DNA of 53,270 nt from Bacteroidales bacterium (GCA_027858835.1 JAQIBY010000013.1:1-53270), one strand, 5' to 3'; counted from the stretch's first letter, positions 23,762 through 33,593 are shown. Notes: generated by a model not told the origin, from the letters alone. A program made the numbers and translations.

Positions 23762-25349
23762 TCATTGTTTAACTATTTTTGAAGTAAAGGATTTATCATC
23801 AATAATAGCATTCATAAAATAAACACCAGATGGCAGCTCCTCAAGATTTAAATGCTGAAAATCATTTTCAGTTTCAAAAACTATTTTGCCGGAGAAATCA
23901 ACTAAACTAACGTAACTAACACCCTGGTTTTTTACATATAAGAAATTACAAGTAGGATTTGGATAGCATTCTAGTTTATTCTCAACAAACTGATGTATTA
24001 TAAAGGATGTAAACGGAGGAATTTGCATTTCAGCAACCCATATATCAGACACCCCTACTAAAGGAACATTTCTGTCAAAACTAATATCTGAGGAAGAAGA
24101 ACCGTAAAGCATTAGATTTGTTGAAGAGATAGGCAAACACCCCCTTAGAAGATCTCTACTATCTCCTCCAATGGTTTTATCCCAAACAATTTCAAAATCA
24201 ACATTCAAACTTACCACCCAGTAATCTTCATTAAAGTTTGAAGGGTCATATGCATCTTCTGATTTTTCAAATCCAGCGTCTGATTTTGATGACCCACCTA
24301 TTATTATACCTGTTGTATCAGTATAGTAAATACATGCAGCCAGATCAACATTATTCCCACCAATAGTCTTATCTATAATTACATTTCCGAACAAATCTAC
24401 TTTTACAAGCCAATAATCATCACCTCCTCGACAATCTTCAGTTTTATCCCCGGATATATCACCTAAGGATGACGATAAAATATAGAAATTATCTCCAGTA
24501 AGAAGAAAATCTACAGGATTATCAGTATTATTAGAACCAATTGTTTTATCCCAAATAACGGATCCATTTTCAGGATTTATTTCTGTTAACCATATATCAT
24601 TTCCCCCAATGCAAGCTTCCGTTTTTTCATAACCAATACCAGATGAGGAATTTGATAACAAAAATACATTATCAGAATCTGAAGACATTAGCCGTACACC
24701 TAAATCAAATTCTTCACCTCCCAACGTTTTATCCCAAATTACCTCTCCATCAGAATTAATACAAACCAACCATACATCAAAACTACCACGATTAGCTTCG
24801 GTCTTTATTCCAGAAATACCCGATTGCGAAGTTCCTGTCATTATTATATTCCCATTAGACAATAATAAAGATGAATTAAAAGAATCATATTGATCTCCTT
24901 CCGTATGAGTTTTGCCAAATTTCATTACCAAAACTATCTAGTTTTATTATCCAGTAATCATAACTACCATAAGAATCAACAGTTTTATTACCTGAAATAC
25001 CTGAAGCAGAATTACCAAGCAAATAATAATTACCGTCATTATCAATTAGAACATCAAGAATATCATCTGAACTGCTTCCACCAAAGCCCTTTTGCCATTG
25101 AATATTATAACTCAAATCAGTACAAACAACCCAATAATCATTTAAGCCATAATTCGGTACCGTTTTATTTTCTCCTTCAGGAGAGTCAGAATTTGCTATC
25201 CAAACATAACAATCAGTATTTTGAATAACTCCCAAAACATCCTCCACATTCGATCCACCAAAAGAGACTTCTTCGGTTAAAATAAAATCTTGAGCATAAG
25301 AGAATATAGATACAAAGGCAAAAAACAGCAAAAACGATATTCTTGACAT
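23762..25349 (-). pseudogene. T9SS-secreted repeat protein, split by one frameshift
   Basis: Reading from 25349 downward: signal peptide (MSRISFLLFFAFVSIFSYAQ), then repeats of about 50 residues of the type 'GG...D.....Y.v.G.S.sGi.G.Kt......DyW.vk.d..G.i.WdkT', a beta-propeller-like pattern, then a C-terminal T9SS type A domain (LECYPNPTCNFLYVKNQGVS with LPSGVYF). The frame breaks near 24894-24902: the N-terminal part ends WQNSYGRRSI, but removing one A from 'ggaagg' restores WQNSYGGDQYDSFNSSLLLS, continuous with the second frame (ending at 23762). So one extra base splits an otherwise intact gene of about 530 residues. A sequencing error is possible. T9SS would export it to the cell surface. 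Confidence 0.85.
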
Positions 25350-25355
25350 AACAAC

Positions 25356-25650
25356 TTATTTATATGATGAAAAACTGTACGTAAAACCATCAGGAAATGT
25401 AAAAACATTTATTATTAAACCCCTTGGTAGATTCTCAATTGAGACCAGTATCTCTACTTCTTTATTAGCAGGAATTTTATATTTATCATGATAAATTGGT
25501 TTCCCATTTTGATCATAAACATCAAGATAATCATCTGATTTACAAACTATAAACCCTTGTGTCGTTAGCGGATCATACTTTAACGCCTTTTGAATATACA
25601 CATTAAAAAAGAATACAATAAAAACTAGCAATAAAATGCTTTTTTTTCAT
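25356..25650 (-). pseudogene. Small membrane-anchored protein with a poly-A frameshift at its start
   Basis: The open frame from a TTG at 25631 gives 91 residues with an N-terminal membrane segment and a beta-rich outer part (YDPLTTQGFIVCKSDDYLDV, NLPRGLIINVFTFPDGF). An ATG at 25648-25650 is followed by eight A's; with seven A's it would read MKKSILLLVFIVFFFNVYIQ, a complete signal/anchor, in frame with the rest. So either the poly-A tract has slipped, or translation slips on it, or it is an assembly error. Family unknown. It lies 6 nt upstream of the frameshifted T9SS gene on the same strand. Confidence 0.55.
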
Positions 25651-26122
25651 AGATTTAGCTATTTAATTTATAACCAAAAAGCCAATTATCATACTTCCTC
25701 TTTTTGTATTTACAACAGACCCAACTATTAATAAACTATGACACCAAAAATAATAATTGCAATTACAAATTTCAACCAACTTATAACTTATTCAATTCTC
25801 AAATATAAACATTTTTTAATAAAGCCCAAAAGCCTTTTCGAAAATTTAATTTACATATAACAACAATATAAATAATACGAATGTCTTTCGATTTTTTAAA
25901 ATTTTAACAGAAGTAATACAAACTGAATAAAATAGTTCTATACATAAGACCACTTTATTTTACTAGGCTAATCCATCAAAAATCAAAAAATATATTGACG
26001 AGATTCCTCATCGCAGCTGTCGATTAAGAATCTCAAAAATATTATCGGACAAGAGTGATGTTTTTTTTACAAGCACATCATAATTCAATAAAAATCAAAT
26101 GTTTTACAAGCACAGAAATTTC
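25651..26122. other. AT-rich gap without recognised genes
   Basis: Very AT-rich, upstream of divergent genes. The only structure seen is a 13-bp direct repeat, TTTTACAAGCACA, at 26065-26077 and 26102-26114 (37-bp period), just before the -7 element of the next gene. Confidence 0.5.
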
Positions 26123-26130
26123 TATCTTTG
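26123..26130 (+). promoter_or_regulatory. -7 promoter element of the YwqK-like gene
   Basis: TATCTTTG, a perfect TAnnTTTG, 66 nt before the ATG at 26196. The two 13-bp direct repeats immediately upstream (26065-26077, 26102-26114) might bind a regulator. Confidence 0.5.
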
Positions 26131-26195
26131 CAGTGGCATTGAATTTGTAACAATAAAATGTTTTAATATCGGTTTAATAAATAAACAATCGCATT

Positions 26196-27017
26196 ATGCA
26201 AAAACTACTGTATCTCATCGCAATAAGCATACTCACTGTGAACCTGAGTTTTGCGCAAAACACTCAAGGCGAAGATTCCGTATTGAATTACACCGACATT
26301 AGCGGAAACAAACAGGGAAAGTGGATAAAATATTACGATGATGACAATCAATACATTCGCTACAGCGGATTTTTCATCAATAATGAGCCACAAGGCGTGT
26401 TCAAACATTATCACGGAAACGGGAAAATTAAAGCCATTCAGGAATTTACTGATGATGGCAGCTCAATTATAGAAATGCACTGGGAAAACGGAAACATTGG
26501 AGCACGAGGAAGTTACAATGCAGATAAAGAACGACACGGCAAATGGATTTTTTATTACGCCGGCGGGGAAAGACAAAAAGAAACTACCTACAATAATGGC
26601 GTTATAGAAGGACTGGAAACCGCATATTATAAAAACGAGCAAAAACTCACTGAAATTTATTATGAAAACGGGGTTAAGCAAGGAGAATATACCTTCTATT
26701 TTGACAATGGAAAAATCCGTGAAAAAGGGTTTTATGACAAGGACATGAAACAGGGTGAATTTAAGGTTTACTACCCCGATGGCAGTTTAGATGAACAAGG
26801 ATTTTACCGAGAAAATCGCAAAGAAGGAGATTGGTTAGTTTCAAATCAAGAAGGAAAATTTGATACCGTTGAATACCGTGCAGGAGTTCGCACAGATCGA
26901 GACAGCCTTGAAAGTGAATTTTGGGACAAAGTGGAATGGGCAAAAGAAAATCAACAGAAATTCCAAAATCCGGAGGATTATCTCGACAATCCATTTGAAT
27001 ATTTCCGCCGACCTTAA
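26196..27017 (+). CDS. Secreted MORN/YwqK-like repeat protein
   Basis: 273 residues with a signal peptide (MQKLLYLIAISILTVNLSFA-Q). The body is a series of roughly 22-residue repeats of the type 'G.w..Yy.nG.....g.y.....G.w..yy', for example KQGKWIKYYDDDNQ, RHGKWIFYYAGGERQ, KQGEYTFYFDNGKIRE, KQGEFKVYYPDGSLDE. Bacteroidota proteins like this are called 'YwqK family antitoxin', but nothing here supports a toxin partner. Likely a periplasmic or surface beta-sheet scaffold. It is followed 9 nt later by mnmA. Confidence 0.8.
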   Translation: MQKLLYLIAISILTVNLSFAQNTQGEDSVLNYTDISGNKQGKWIKYYDDDNQYIRYSGFFINNEPQGVFKHYHGNGKIKAIQEFTDDGSSIIEMHWENGNIGARGSYNADKERHGKWIFYYAGGERQKETTYNNGVIEGLETAYYKNEQKLTEIYYENGVKQGEYTFYFDNGKIREKGFYDKDMKQGEFKVYYPDGSLDEQGFYRENRKEGDWLVSNQEGKFDTVEYRAGVRTDRDSLESEFWDKVEWAKENQQKFQNPEDYLDNPFEYFRRP

Positions 27018-27026
27018 GCATATATC

Positions 27027-28106
27027 ATGAAAAATTTATTATTGGCAATGAGTGGCGGAACAGACAGTTCAGTTTCTGCCATTTTATTAAGAAAACAAGC
27101 ATATAACATTCAAGGACTCACTTTTAAAATGTGGGAAACTGAACTTAAAGCATGTGACGAAAAAGAAAAAGGATGCTGCGATGCAGAAAGCTTACTTGAA
27201 GCGAGAGAACTTGCGCGCAAATTAGATTTCCCCCATGAAATCATTGATATCCGTAACGAATTTGAACATTATGTTATACAGGATTTTGTCAATGAATACA
27301 TGAACGGAAAAACTCCAAACCCCTGCGTTGTCTGCAATACACATATTAAATGGGGCATACTGATTGACGAAATGAAGAAACGAGGCTGTACCTATTATGC
27401 AACCGGACACTATGCACGAATCCGTCAAGAAAACGGACGCTTCATCCTGATGAAAGGCGCTGACACAAAAAAAGATCAATCCTATTTTCTTTGGACGCTC
27501 ACGCAAGAACAGCTCAAACACACAATTTTCCCTTTAGGAGAACTGACAAAAGACAAAGTTCGTGAAATTGCAAAAGAAAACGGATTTGAGCGGATTGCCG
27601 AAAAACGTGAATCGCAAGAAATATGCTTTGTTAGAGACAATAATTATCGAAATTTTCTAAATACATACGTCAAAGACATTGAGAAAAAAATTAAACCAGG
27701 GAATTTTGTAGATACAGAGGGAAAAGTTCTTGGACAACATAAGGGATACCCTTATTACACGATTGGACAACGAAAAGGACTGAATATTGCTCTCGGAAAA
27801 CCTGCCTACGTTTTATCAATCGATGTACAAAAAAATGAAATTGTATTGGGAGATTATAATCTGTTAGAGCGAAAATCAGTACGATTAAAAAACACGAACT
27901 GGATAAAATTCCCCGAACCTCCTGAAAACCTGAAAATTGAAGCAAAAATTCGCTACAATTCACCCGCTGTTCCCGGAAATATCCGAAAAGAAAAACAAAC
28001 TTACTACTTAGAGCTCAATCAACCGGTTTATGCAGTAACTGCAGGACAATCCTGTGTCATTTATGATGGAGACGATGTAATTGGAGGTGGAATTATTGCA
28101 GAATAA
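27027..28106 (+). CDS. mnmA: tRNA-specific 2-thiouridylase
   Basis: 359 residues, normal MnmA length. P-loop of the ATP-pyrophosphatase type (MSGGTDSSVSAILLRKQAY), NPCVVCNTHIKWG with the catalytic Cys, ATGHYARI, DTKKDQSYFLW, SQEICFV with the second catalytic Cys, and C-terminal GQRKGLNIALGKPAYVL and AVTAGQSCVIYDGD. It puts sulfur on uridine 34 of Lys, Glu and Gln tRNAs. Slightly unusual: SGGTDSS where many have SGGVDSS. Confidence 0.95.
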   Translation: MKNLLLAMSGGTDSSVSAILLRKQAYNIQGLTFKMWETELKACDEKEKGCCDAESLLEARELARKLDFPHEIIDIRNEFEHYVIQDFVNEYMNGKTPNPCVVCNTHIKWGILIDEMKKRGCTYYATGHYARIRQENGRFILMKGADTKKDQSYFLWTLTQEQLKHTIFPLGELTKDKVREIAKENGFERIAEKRESQEICFVRDNNYRNFLNTYVKDIEKKIKPGNFVDTEGKVLGQHKGYPYYTIGQRKGLNIALGKPAYVLSIDVQKNEIVLGDYNLLERKSVRLKNTNWIKFPEPPENLKIEAKIRYNSPAVPGNIRKEKQTYYLELNQPVYAVTAGQSCVIYDGDDVIGGGIIAE

Positions 28107-28133
28107 TTCGTATATTTATAAAAATTTCCAGCA

Positions 28134-28841
28134 ATGAAAAAACTGTTTGGCATATTAAGCCTTTTGTTGATTCTTTCAGCTTGTACCAAGGAAAACGAGA
28201 ATTTTTTTGCAAGCTTAGACAGAGATTATTACCCTTTAGAATCCGGGGCATACAATCTATACGACGTGATTGAGATCAATATTGATGAACCATCAAATGT
28301 GTATGACACAAGCAGATACCAACTTAAAGAGCTTATTGGCGGTGCCTATCAAGACGATTTGAGTACAACAAGCTATCTCATACTTCGATACAAACGAGAA
28401 AATGCGAATCAATCCTGGGATGTTTCCGATGTTTGGTCCGTACAATACAATGATTACAGGCTTTTTGTCACAGAAGAAAATATCCGCTATGTCAAAATGA
28501 TTTTTCCACTTGCCATAAATAAAACATGGGACGGAAATGCCTACAATACACTCAATGCAAATGATTACGAAATTACCGGTTTAGATAAAAGTTTAATCCT
28601 GAACGGACAAGCATTCGATTCTGTCCTGACTATCATCCAAGAAGCTGACTCATCGCTGATTCATAAAAACTATGCACTTGAACAATATGCCCGCGATACA
28701 GGTTTAATCTATAAAGAAAAAATCCACTTAAACTCACAAGAAATTGAGCCCGGTGTTCCCTTGGAAGAGCGCGTAACAACAGGCACAATTTATAAACTAA
28801 CATTTATTGAACGAGGAAGAGAAACGAATTATGAAAATTAG
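28134..28841 (+). CDS. Unknown lipoprotein
   Basis: 235 residues with a lipoprotein signal peptide (MKKLFGILSLLLILSA then Cys). The mature domain has pairs of strands such as DYYPLESGAYNLYDVIEINI, SYLILRYKRE, NKTWDGNAYNTLNANDYEIT and ends GTIYKLTFIERG. It overlaps the start of the following subtilase gene by 11 nt, so they are translationally coupled and may work together. The pattern 'yyPl..G.y..Yd' recurs in secreted Bacteroidota proteins of unknown function. Confidence 0.75.
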   Translation: MKKLFGILSLLLILSACTKENENFFASLDRDYYPLESGAYNLYDVIEINIDEPSNVYDTSRYQLKELIGGAYQDDLSTTSYLILRYKRENANQSWDVSDVWSVQYNDYRLFVTEENIRYVKMIFPLAINKTWDGNAYNTLNANDYEITGLDKSLILNGQAFDSVLTIIQEADSSLIHKNYALEQYARDTGLIYKEKIHLNSQEIEPGVPLEERVTTGTIYKLTFIERGRETNYEN

Positions 28842-30453
28842 TATTATCATCACATCCCTATTACTATTTACTGCCAGCCTTTTTGCGCAAGAAAATGCCG
28901 ATGTTTATTGGATTCAATTCACCGATAAATCCAACAACAGTTATGAATTATCGCAGCCGGAACAATTCTTAAGCCCAAAAGCACTACAACGACGCGATAA
29001 TCAAAACATCGAAATTAACAATAAGGACCTTCCGGTATCCGATTTTTATCTTGACTCCCTATCAAACATGGGAATCCATATCCGATACACATCAAAATGG
29101 ATAAACGGAGCAGCAATTCAATCTACTGATACAGCACTCATCGACACCATTGAAAATCTGGGATTTATTATTGATAAATTCATTATCCGGGAGCTAATCG
29201 AATTTCCAAAATCAGCGAAAGCGACAAAAGAAAACGCCCTCAGTTACGGGCAATCAGAAAATCAAATCAGCATGTTAAACGGACATATTTTGCACAACCA
29301 AGGCTATACCGGACAAAATATGCTTATTGCCGTTTTGGATTCAGGCTTTCTGGGTGTCCCTTCACTTTCAAGCTTTCAGGCACTACTAAACGAATCCCGG
29401 GTAATTGACACCAGAGATTATGTTGACGGTGATAATGATGTTTACGCTCATCACAATCACGGAAGAGCAGTACTCTCAATTCTCGCTGCAAATGTAGAAG
29501 ACAGTTTAGTCGGTAGCGCACCCAATGCAAATTACCTTTTACTTCGTACCGAAGATGCGGCATCAGAACAACTCATTGAGGAATATAACTGGATTGCCGC
29601 AGCAGAATACGCTGACAGCATTGGAGCAGACGTCATTAGTGTCTCTTTAGGATATAACGTGTATGACAATGAAGCATGGTCTTATACCAATGCAGACCTC
29701 GACGGGAGAACTGCACCAATTTCTATTGCAGCCACAATCGCTGCATCCAAAGGAATTTTAGTACTTACTGCTGCCGGAAACGGTGGAAATGACACCAATC
29801 CAAAAATTTCGGTTCCTGGTGATGCGGATAGTGTTTTAACTGTCGGAGCAACAAATAGCGATGGAGAATATGCATCATTTTCTTCCATTGGATACTCAGC
29901 GGATAATCGAGTTAAACCCGATATTGTAGCACAAGGCGAAGCAGCCTGGTTTCAAGGTGGCGACGGACAGTTTGCCAGTGGAAACGGCACTTCATTCTCC
30001 ACACCGATTGCATCAGGATTAGCCGCATGTTTGTGGCAGGCAAATCCTCAATTAAGCAATATGGAAATACTACGTGCAATACAAGAAAGCAGTAGTCAGT
30101 ATAACAATCCAGATGAATATCTCGGATACGGACTCCCCGATTTTGCCGCCGCAAATCTGGCGCTTAAAAACATTAATTACACGGCTTTCGGTTCTGAAAT
30201 GCTCACAAATCTGTATCCAAACCCTTGTTCAGATGCCTTACAAATTGAATTCTACTCCGTTGACACTCAAAAACTTGAAGTCTCAATTGTGAATATGCAG
30301 GGACAAATCATGTATAAACATCAACATTCGGTCTATCGAACATCATACAACAGCCTGAGAATAATGGATGTTGCAACTTTTCCAAAAGGAATGTACATAC
30401 TTAGAATCCAATCACAAAATAAGGTTTACAGCAAAGCATTTATAAAACAATAA
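28831..30453 (+). CDS. Secreted subtilisin-like (S8) protease with T9SS sorting domain
   Basis: About 540 residues from the ATG at 28831 (an earlier in-frame start at 28807 would place non-signal residues first). Signal peptide MKISIIITSLLLFTASLFAQ. Catalytic triad: Asp in LIAVLDSGF, His in AHHNHGRAVLS, Ser in GNGTSFSTPIASG; oxyanion Asn in TAAGNGGND. C-terminal type A sorting domain: LYPNPCSDALQIEF, then FPKGMYILRIQSQNKVYSKA. It would cross the outer membrane by T9SS and digest external protein. An N-terminal pro-region (about 21-150) is like that of other S8 family members. Operon with the preceding lipoprotein. Confidence 0.92.
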   Translation: MKISIIITSLLLFTASLFAQENADVYWIQFTDKSNNSYELSQPEQFLSPKALQRRDNQNIEINNKDLPVSDFYLDSLSNMGIHIRYTSKWINGAAIQSTDTALIDTIENLGFIIDKFIIRELIEFPKSAKATKENALSYGQSENQISMLNGHILHNQGYTGQNMLIAVLDSGFLGVPSLSSFQALLNESRVIDTRDYVDGDNDVYAHHNHGRAVLSILAANVEDSLVGSAPNANYLLLRTEDAASEQLIEEYNWIAAAEYADSIGADVISVSLGYNVYDNEAWSYTNADLDGRTAPISIAATIAASKGILVLTAAGNGGNDTNPKISVPGDADSVLTVGATNSDGEYASFSSIGYSADNRVKPDIVAQGEAAWFQGGDGQFASGNGTSFSTPIASGLAACLWQANPQLSNMEILRAIQESSSQYNNPDEYLGYGLPDFAAANLALKNINYTAFGSEMLTNLYPNPCSDALQIEFYSVDTQKLEVSIVNMQGQIMYKHQHSVYRTSYNSLRIMDVATFPKGMYILRIQSQNKVYSKAFIKQ

Positions 30454-30456
30454 GAC

Positions 30457-31824
30457 ATGGCAGAGCAGGCAATTAGTTTACTCGAATTGCAAAACAATAT
30501 TCAGAGTGCAATCAGAAACAATCTGGATATGCATTACTGGGTAATTGCCGAAATCAGCGAACTAAATGTCAATTATCGTGGGCACTGCTATCTGAGCTTG
30601 GTTGAAAAAAATAAAACTGGAGACAATGTGAAAGCAAAAGCCCGTGCAATTATTTGGGCAAGCAGATATCGCATGCTCAGTGCCTATTTTCAATCTGGTA
30701 GCGGGGAAAACATGAAAGCTGGAATCAAAGTCATGGTAAAAGTTACCGTCGATTATCATGAACTCTACGGATTGAGTTTGCAAATCATTGATATCGACCC
30801 AACCTACACCCTCGGAGATATTGAGCGAAGACGCAGAGAAACGATTCAGCAATTAGAAGATGCAGGGATAATGGATATGAACAAAACCCTCGAACCGCCA
30901 CTCCTAATTCAGAATATTGCCGTAATTTCCTCAGATACTGCAGCCGGATTCGGCGATTTTGTCGCACAAATTGAAACAAATTCAAAACACTACAAATACA
31001 AATTGCACTTGTACAAAGCGGCAATGCAGGGTATCGATACACAAAAAACAGTCATTAAAGCACTTGAAGCAATTTACAGTGCTGAAACCGATTACGATGT
31101 TGTAGTAATTATCCGTGGCGGTGGTTCAAGAACAGATTTAGCTGCTTTTGATAATTTCGAAATTGCGTCAAACATTGCGCAGTTCCCCATTCCCGTGCTT
31201 TCAGGCATTGGTCATGAACGAGATGCGTCGGTGGTTGATTTGGTAGCATTCAAGCATTTAAAAACACCAACTGCTGTTGCAGAATTCATACTTGAACATA
31301 CCGAAGGACTTGAAGAAAGCTTAGATTACGAACTTGACCGGCTCTTAGATGTCACAAGGCTATTTATTGAAAACCAAGAAAACAAACTCAACCGACTTAA
31401 CACAATATTCATTCCGACCGTTAAACGGGCACTCGCAAATCAAACAAATCAACTGAATTTTCAGGCTAACAAACTGCATCGCTCAATTCGAGCCAATCTA
31501 TTTGCCAAAGCAAGTCGAGTTAATCAACTTGAATATCAGATAAAAAGCAATCTAAATGCGCTATTTAAAGCCAACAGCAACAATCTAGACAAGCAGACAA
31601 CCCACTTAATATCAGCAACAAAAGCATTTATCAGCACGCAAAACATCCAACTTGACAAATTGGAACAAAGTACGCTGGCAAACGACCCAAAACATTTGTT
31701 AGAAAAAGGTTACAGCCTGACAACAAAAAACGGAAAACGCATTGACAGCGTAAAATCATTAACAAAAGGAGAAACAATAAAAACTTGGTTTAAAGATGGC
31801 ACAATGGATAGTGAAATACTTTAA
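30457..31824 (+). CDS. xseA: Exodeoxyribonuclease VII large subunit
   Basis: 455 residues. N-terminal OB domain (ISLLELQNNIQSAIRNN, HYWVIAEISELNVNYRGHCY), the central catalytic core with IQNIAVISSDTAAGFGDFVA, VVIIRGGGSRTDLAAFDNFE and PVLSGIGHERDASVVDLVAF, then long coiled coils and a C-terminal LEKGYSLTTKNGKRIDSV segment. It degrades single-stranded DNA with XseB. No xseB follows; the next gene instead begins within this one's last 29 nt. Confidence 0.93.
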   Translation: MAEQAISLLELQNNIQSAIRNNLDMHYWVIAEISELNVNYRGHCYLSLVEKNKTGDNVKAKARAIIWASRYRMLSAYFQSGSGENMKAGIKVMVKVTVDYHELYGLSLQIIDIDPTYTLGDIERRRRETIQQLEDAGIMDMNKTLEPPLLIQNIAVISSDTAAGFGDFVAQIETNSKHYKYKLHLYKAAMQGIDTQKTVIKALEAIYSAETDYDVVVIIRGGGSRTDLAAFDNFEIASNIAQFPIPVLSGIGHERDASVVDLVAFKHLKTPTAVAEFILEHTEGLEESLDYELDRLLDVTRLFIENQENKLNRLNTIFIPTVKRALANQTNQLNFQANKLHRSIRANLFAKASRVNQLEYQIKSNLNALFKANSNNLDKQTTHLISATKAFISTQNIQLDKLEQSTLANDPKHLLEKGYSLTTKNGKRIDSVKSLTKGETIKTWFKDGTMDSEIL

Positions 31825-32551
31825 ATATGCAGCATTCGCATTACTTTTCATCATGCACTTTCAGGAACTTAGCGCATGGGAACGCCGCAGCGACTCAACC
31901 TTCTATCTTTCTGCAAGTGGCGGATTAATCAACACATCACTATTTAATCATGCTTACGGTGCTCGATTAATCCCACAATATGGAACTGCATTTTCTGTCC
32001 AAACCTATTTAAAAGCCTCTCAGGAATTTGGGTTCAGTGCAGGTTTCATGATTCAATCCCGAAAATTTCAAATAGACGATGTTACGCCCTATTACAATGA
32101 AAGTTTAGAATTATTAGGATATGCACCAGCAATTTATTCCTTAAATTATCTAAGCATACCATTAAAAGCACGGTATAATTTCGGACGTAAAATCAATGTC
32201 TATATTGAAGGCGGCTTTCAGGGAAATATTTTACTTTCTGCCCAACGACGCGCAAATTTTGATACCATTCAGAATTTCACGGGAGATCATGCAGATTATA
32301 TTGCAGATATAAAACAAGACCATCCAAATTTTTCACTGAGTTTAATTGCCGGCGGAGGCATTGAATATTTCCCGAAATCAAATATCGCTCTATTTGCTGA
32401 ATACAGCTATCAAAGAGACATTACCAAATTATTTGTGTACGATAATCTTGCAGGAGGTGTAAAACCCAAAATGCTTGCACACGGACTGCAAATTGGCATT
32501 CGATACGGCATCCCTCTGAGATATTCCGTCCAAAACCGACGACGCATTTAA
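31796..32551 (+). CDS. Outer-membrane beta-barrel protein (PorT/OMP_b-brl-like)
   Basis: 251 residues; signal peptide with a hydrophobic core (YAAFALLFIMHFQELSA). The mature chain alternates polar and hydrophobic residues in segments ending in aromatic residues (FYLSASGGLINTSL, SLNYLSIPLKARYNFG, FSLSLIAGGGIEYFPKS) and ends RYGIPLRYS. This fits an eight- to ten-stranded outer-membrane barrel. Start at 31796 overlaps xseA, which is common in this operon style, but a later start cannot be excluded. Confidence 0.75.
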   Translation: MAQWIVKYFKYAAFALLFIMHFQELSAWERRSDSTFYLSASGGLINTSLFNHAYGARLIPQYGTAFSVQTYLKASQEFGFSAGFMIQSRKFQIDDVTPYYNESLELLGYAPAIYSLNYLSIPLKARYNFGRKINVYIEGGFQGNILLSAQRRANFDTIQNFTGDHADYIADIKQDHPNFSLSLIAGGGIEYFPKSNIALFAEYSYQRDITKLFVYDNLAGGVKPKMLAHGLQIGIRYGIPLRYSVQNRRRI

Positions 32552-32623
32552 TTATTACAAGCTCACCTATCAACAAAATTATTATACTATAATAAACCAA
32601 AACCGCATTGTTATTCCGTGATG

Positions 32624-32634
32624 ACCTGACAGGT
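32624..32634. repeat. ACCTGACAGGT palindrome, copy 1
   Basis: Perfect 5+1+5 palindrome between two genes. Identical copies at 39291-39301 and 39357-39367, always intergenic. Confidence 0.6.
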
Positions 32635-32710
32635 GGGGAAAGGTTTTAAAATTGTTCATAGCCTGTTAAGAATATATGAAAAAACACAGTCTGATTTTGT
32701 CAGATTCTTT

Positions 32711-32718
32711 TACTTTTG
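32711..32718 (+). promoter_or_regulatory. -7 promoter element of the transketolase genes
   Basis: TACTTTTG matches TAnnTTTG and lies 30 nt before the transketolase ATG at 32748. The expected -33 TTTG is not evident. Confidence 0.4.
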
Positions 32719-32747
32719 TAAATGCAAATCATCTAAGAATTGAAACA

Positions 32748-33593
32748 ATGGCAGATATTGAACGTTTAGAAAAAATTGCCTCGCAAGTAAGACGAGATAT
32801 TGTAAGAATGGTACATGCACAAAACTCCGGACATCCGGGAGGCAGCCTGGGTTGTACAGACTATCTCGTTGCGCTGTATTTTGAATGCATGAAACACAAT
32901 CCCGAAGAATTTTCCATGGAAGGACATAACGAAGACATGTTCTTCTTATCCAACGGACATATTTCTCCCCTTTGGTATTCAGTGCTGGCTCGCAGCGGAT
33001 ATTTTCCAACAAAAGAAATGGAAACATTCCGAAAAATAAATTCCAGATTACAAGGACATCCGACAACTCACGAAGGACTGCCAGGAATTCGGGTTGCTTC
33101 AGGCTCACTAGGGCAAGGATTATCTGTCGCAGCAGGTGTTGCACTTGCAAAAAAAATAGATGACGACCCGCAATTTGTCTTTTCACTCCACGGCGACGGG
33201 GAAATGCAGGAAGGACAAATATGGGAAGCCGCTTTATTCGCTGCTGCTAATAAAATTGACAATTTAATTTCCACAATTGACTACAATGGCAAGCAAATTG
33301 ATGGGCCTGTTGATGAAGTCTTATCATTAGGCGATTTGAACGCGAAATGGAAAAGCTTCGGGTGGGATGTTTTAGAAACAAATGGCAATAACATGGCAAA
33401 AATTGTTGATACCTTAAAAGAAGCAAAATCCCGCACCGGAAACGGAAAACCCATTATGATTCTCATGAAAACAGAAATGGGCGCAGGCGTTGACTTTATG
33501 ATGGGATCTCACAAATGGCACGGTGTGGCTCCAAATGATGAACAATTAGCGGATGCACTTGCCCAATTAGAAGAAACCATCGGAGATTATTAA
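32748..33593 (+). CDS. Transketolase, N-terminal (TPP-binding) subunit
   Basis: About 281 residues from the ATG at 32748; the longer frame from 32676 adds residues unlike the family and includes the promoter. Features: QNSGHPGGSLGCTDYLVALY, LSNGHISPLWYS, LPGIRVASGSLGQGLSVAAG, HGDGEMQEGQIWEAALFAA, IDYNGKQIDGPV, TEMGAGVDFMMGSHKWHG. This half binds thiamine diphosphate. The C-terminal half is encoded separately at 35032, with a VWA gene between them. Its last base overlaps the VWA start (TAATG). Confidence 0.92.
   Translation: MADIERLEKIASQVRRDIVRMVHAQNSGHPGGSLGCTDYLVALYFECMKHNPEEFSMEGHNEDMFFLSNGHISPLWYSVLARSGYFPTKEMETFRKINSRLQGHPTTHEGLPGIRVASGSLGQGLSVAAGVALAKKIDDDPQFVFSLHGDGEMQEGQIWEAALFAAANKIDNLISTIDYNGKQIDGPVDEVLSLGDLNAKWKSFGWDVLETNGNNMAKIVDTLKEAKSRTGNGKPIMILMKTEMGAGVDFMMGSHKWHGVAPNDEQLADALAQLEETIGDY

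Noticed and set aside
26196-27017. Toxin-antitoxin system
   Set aside because: The YwqK label is only a family name; no toxin-like neighbour is present.
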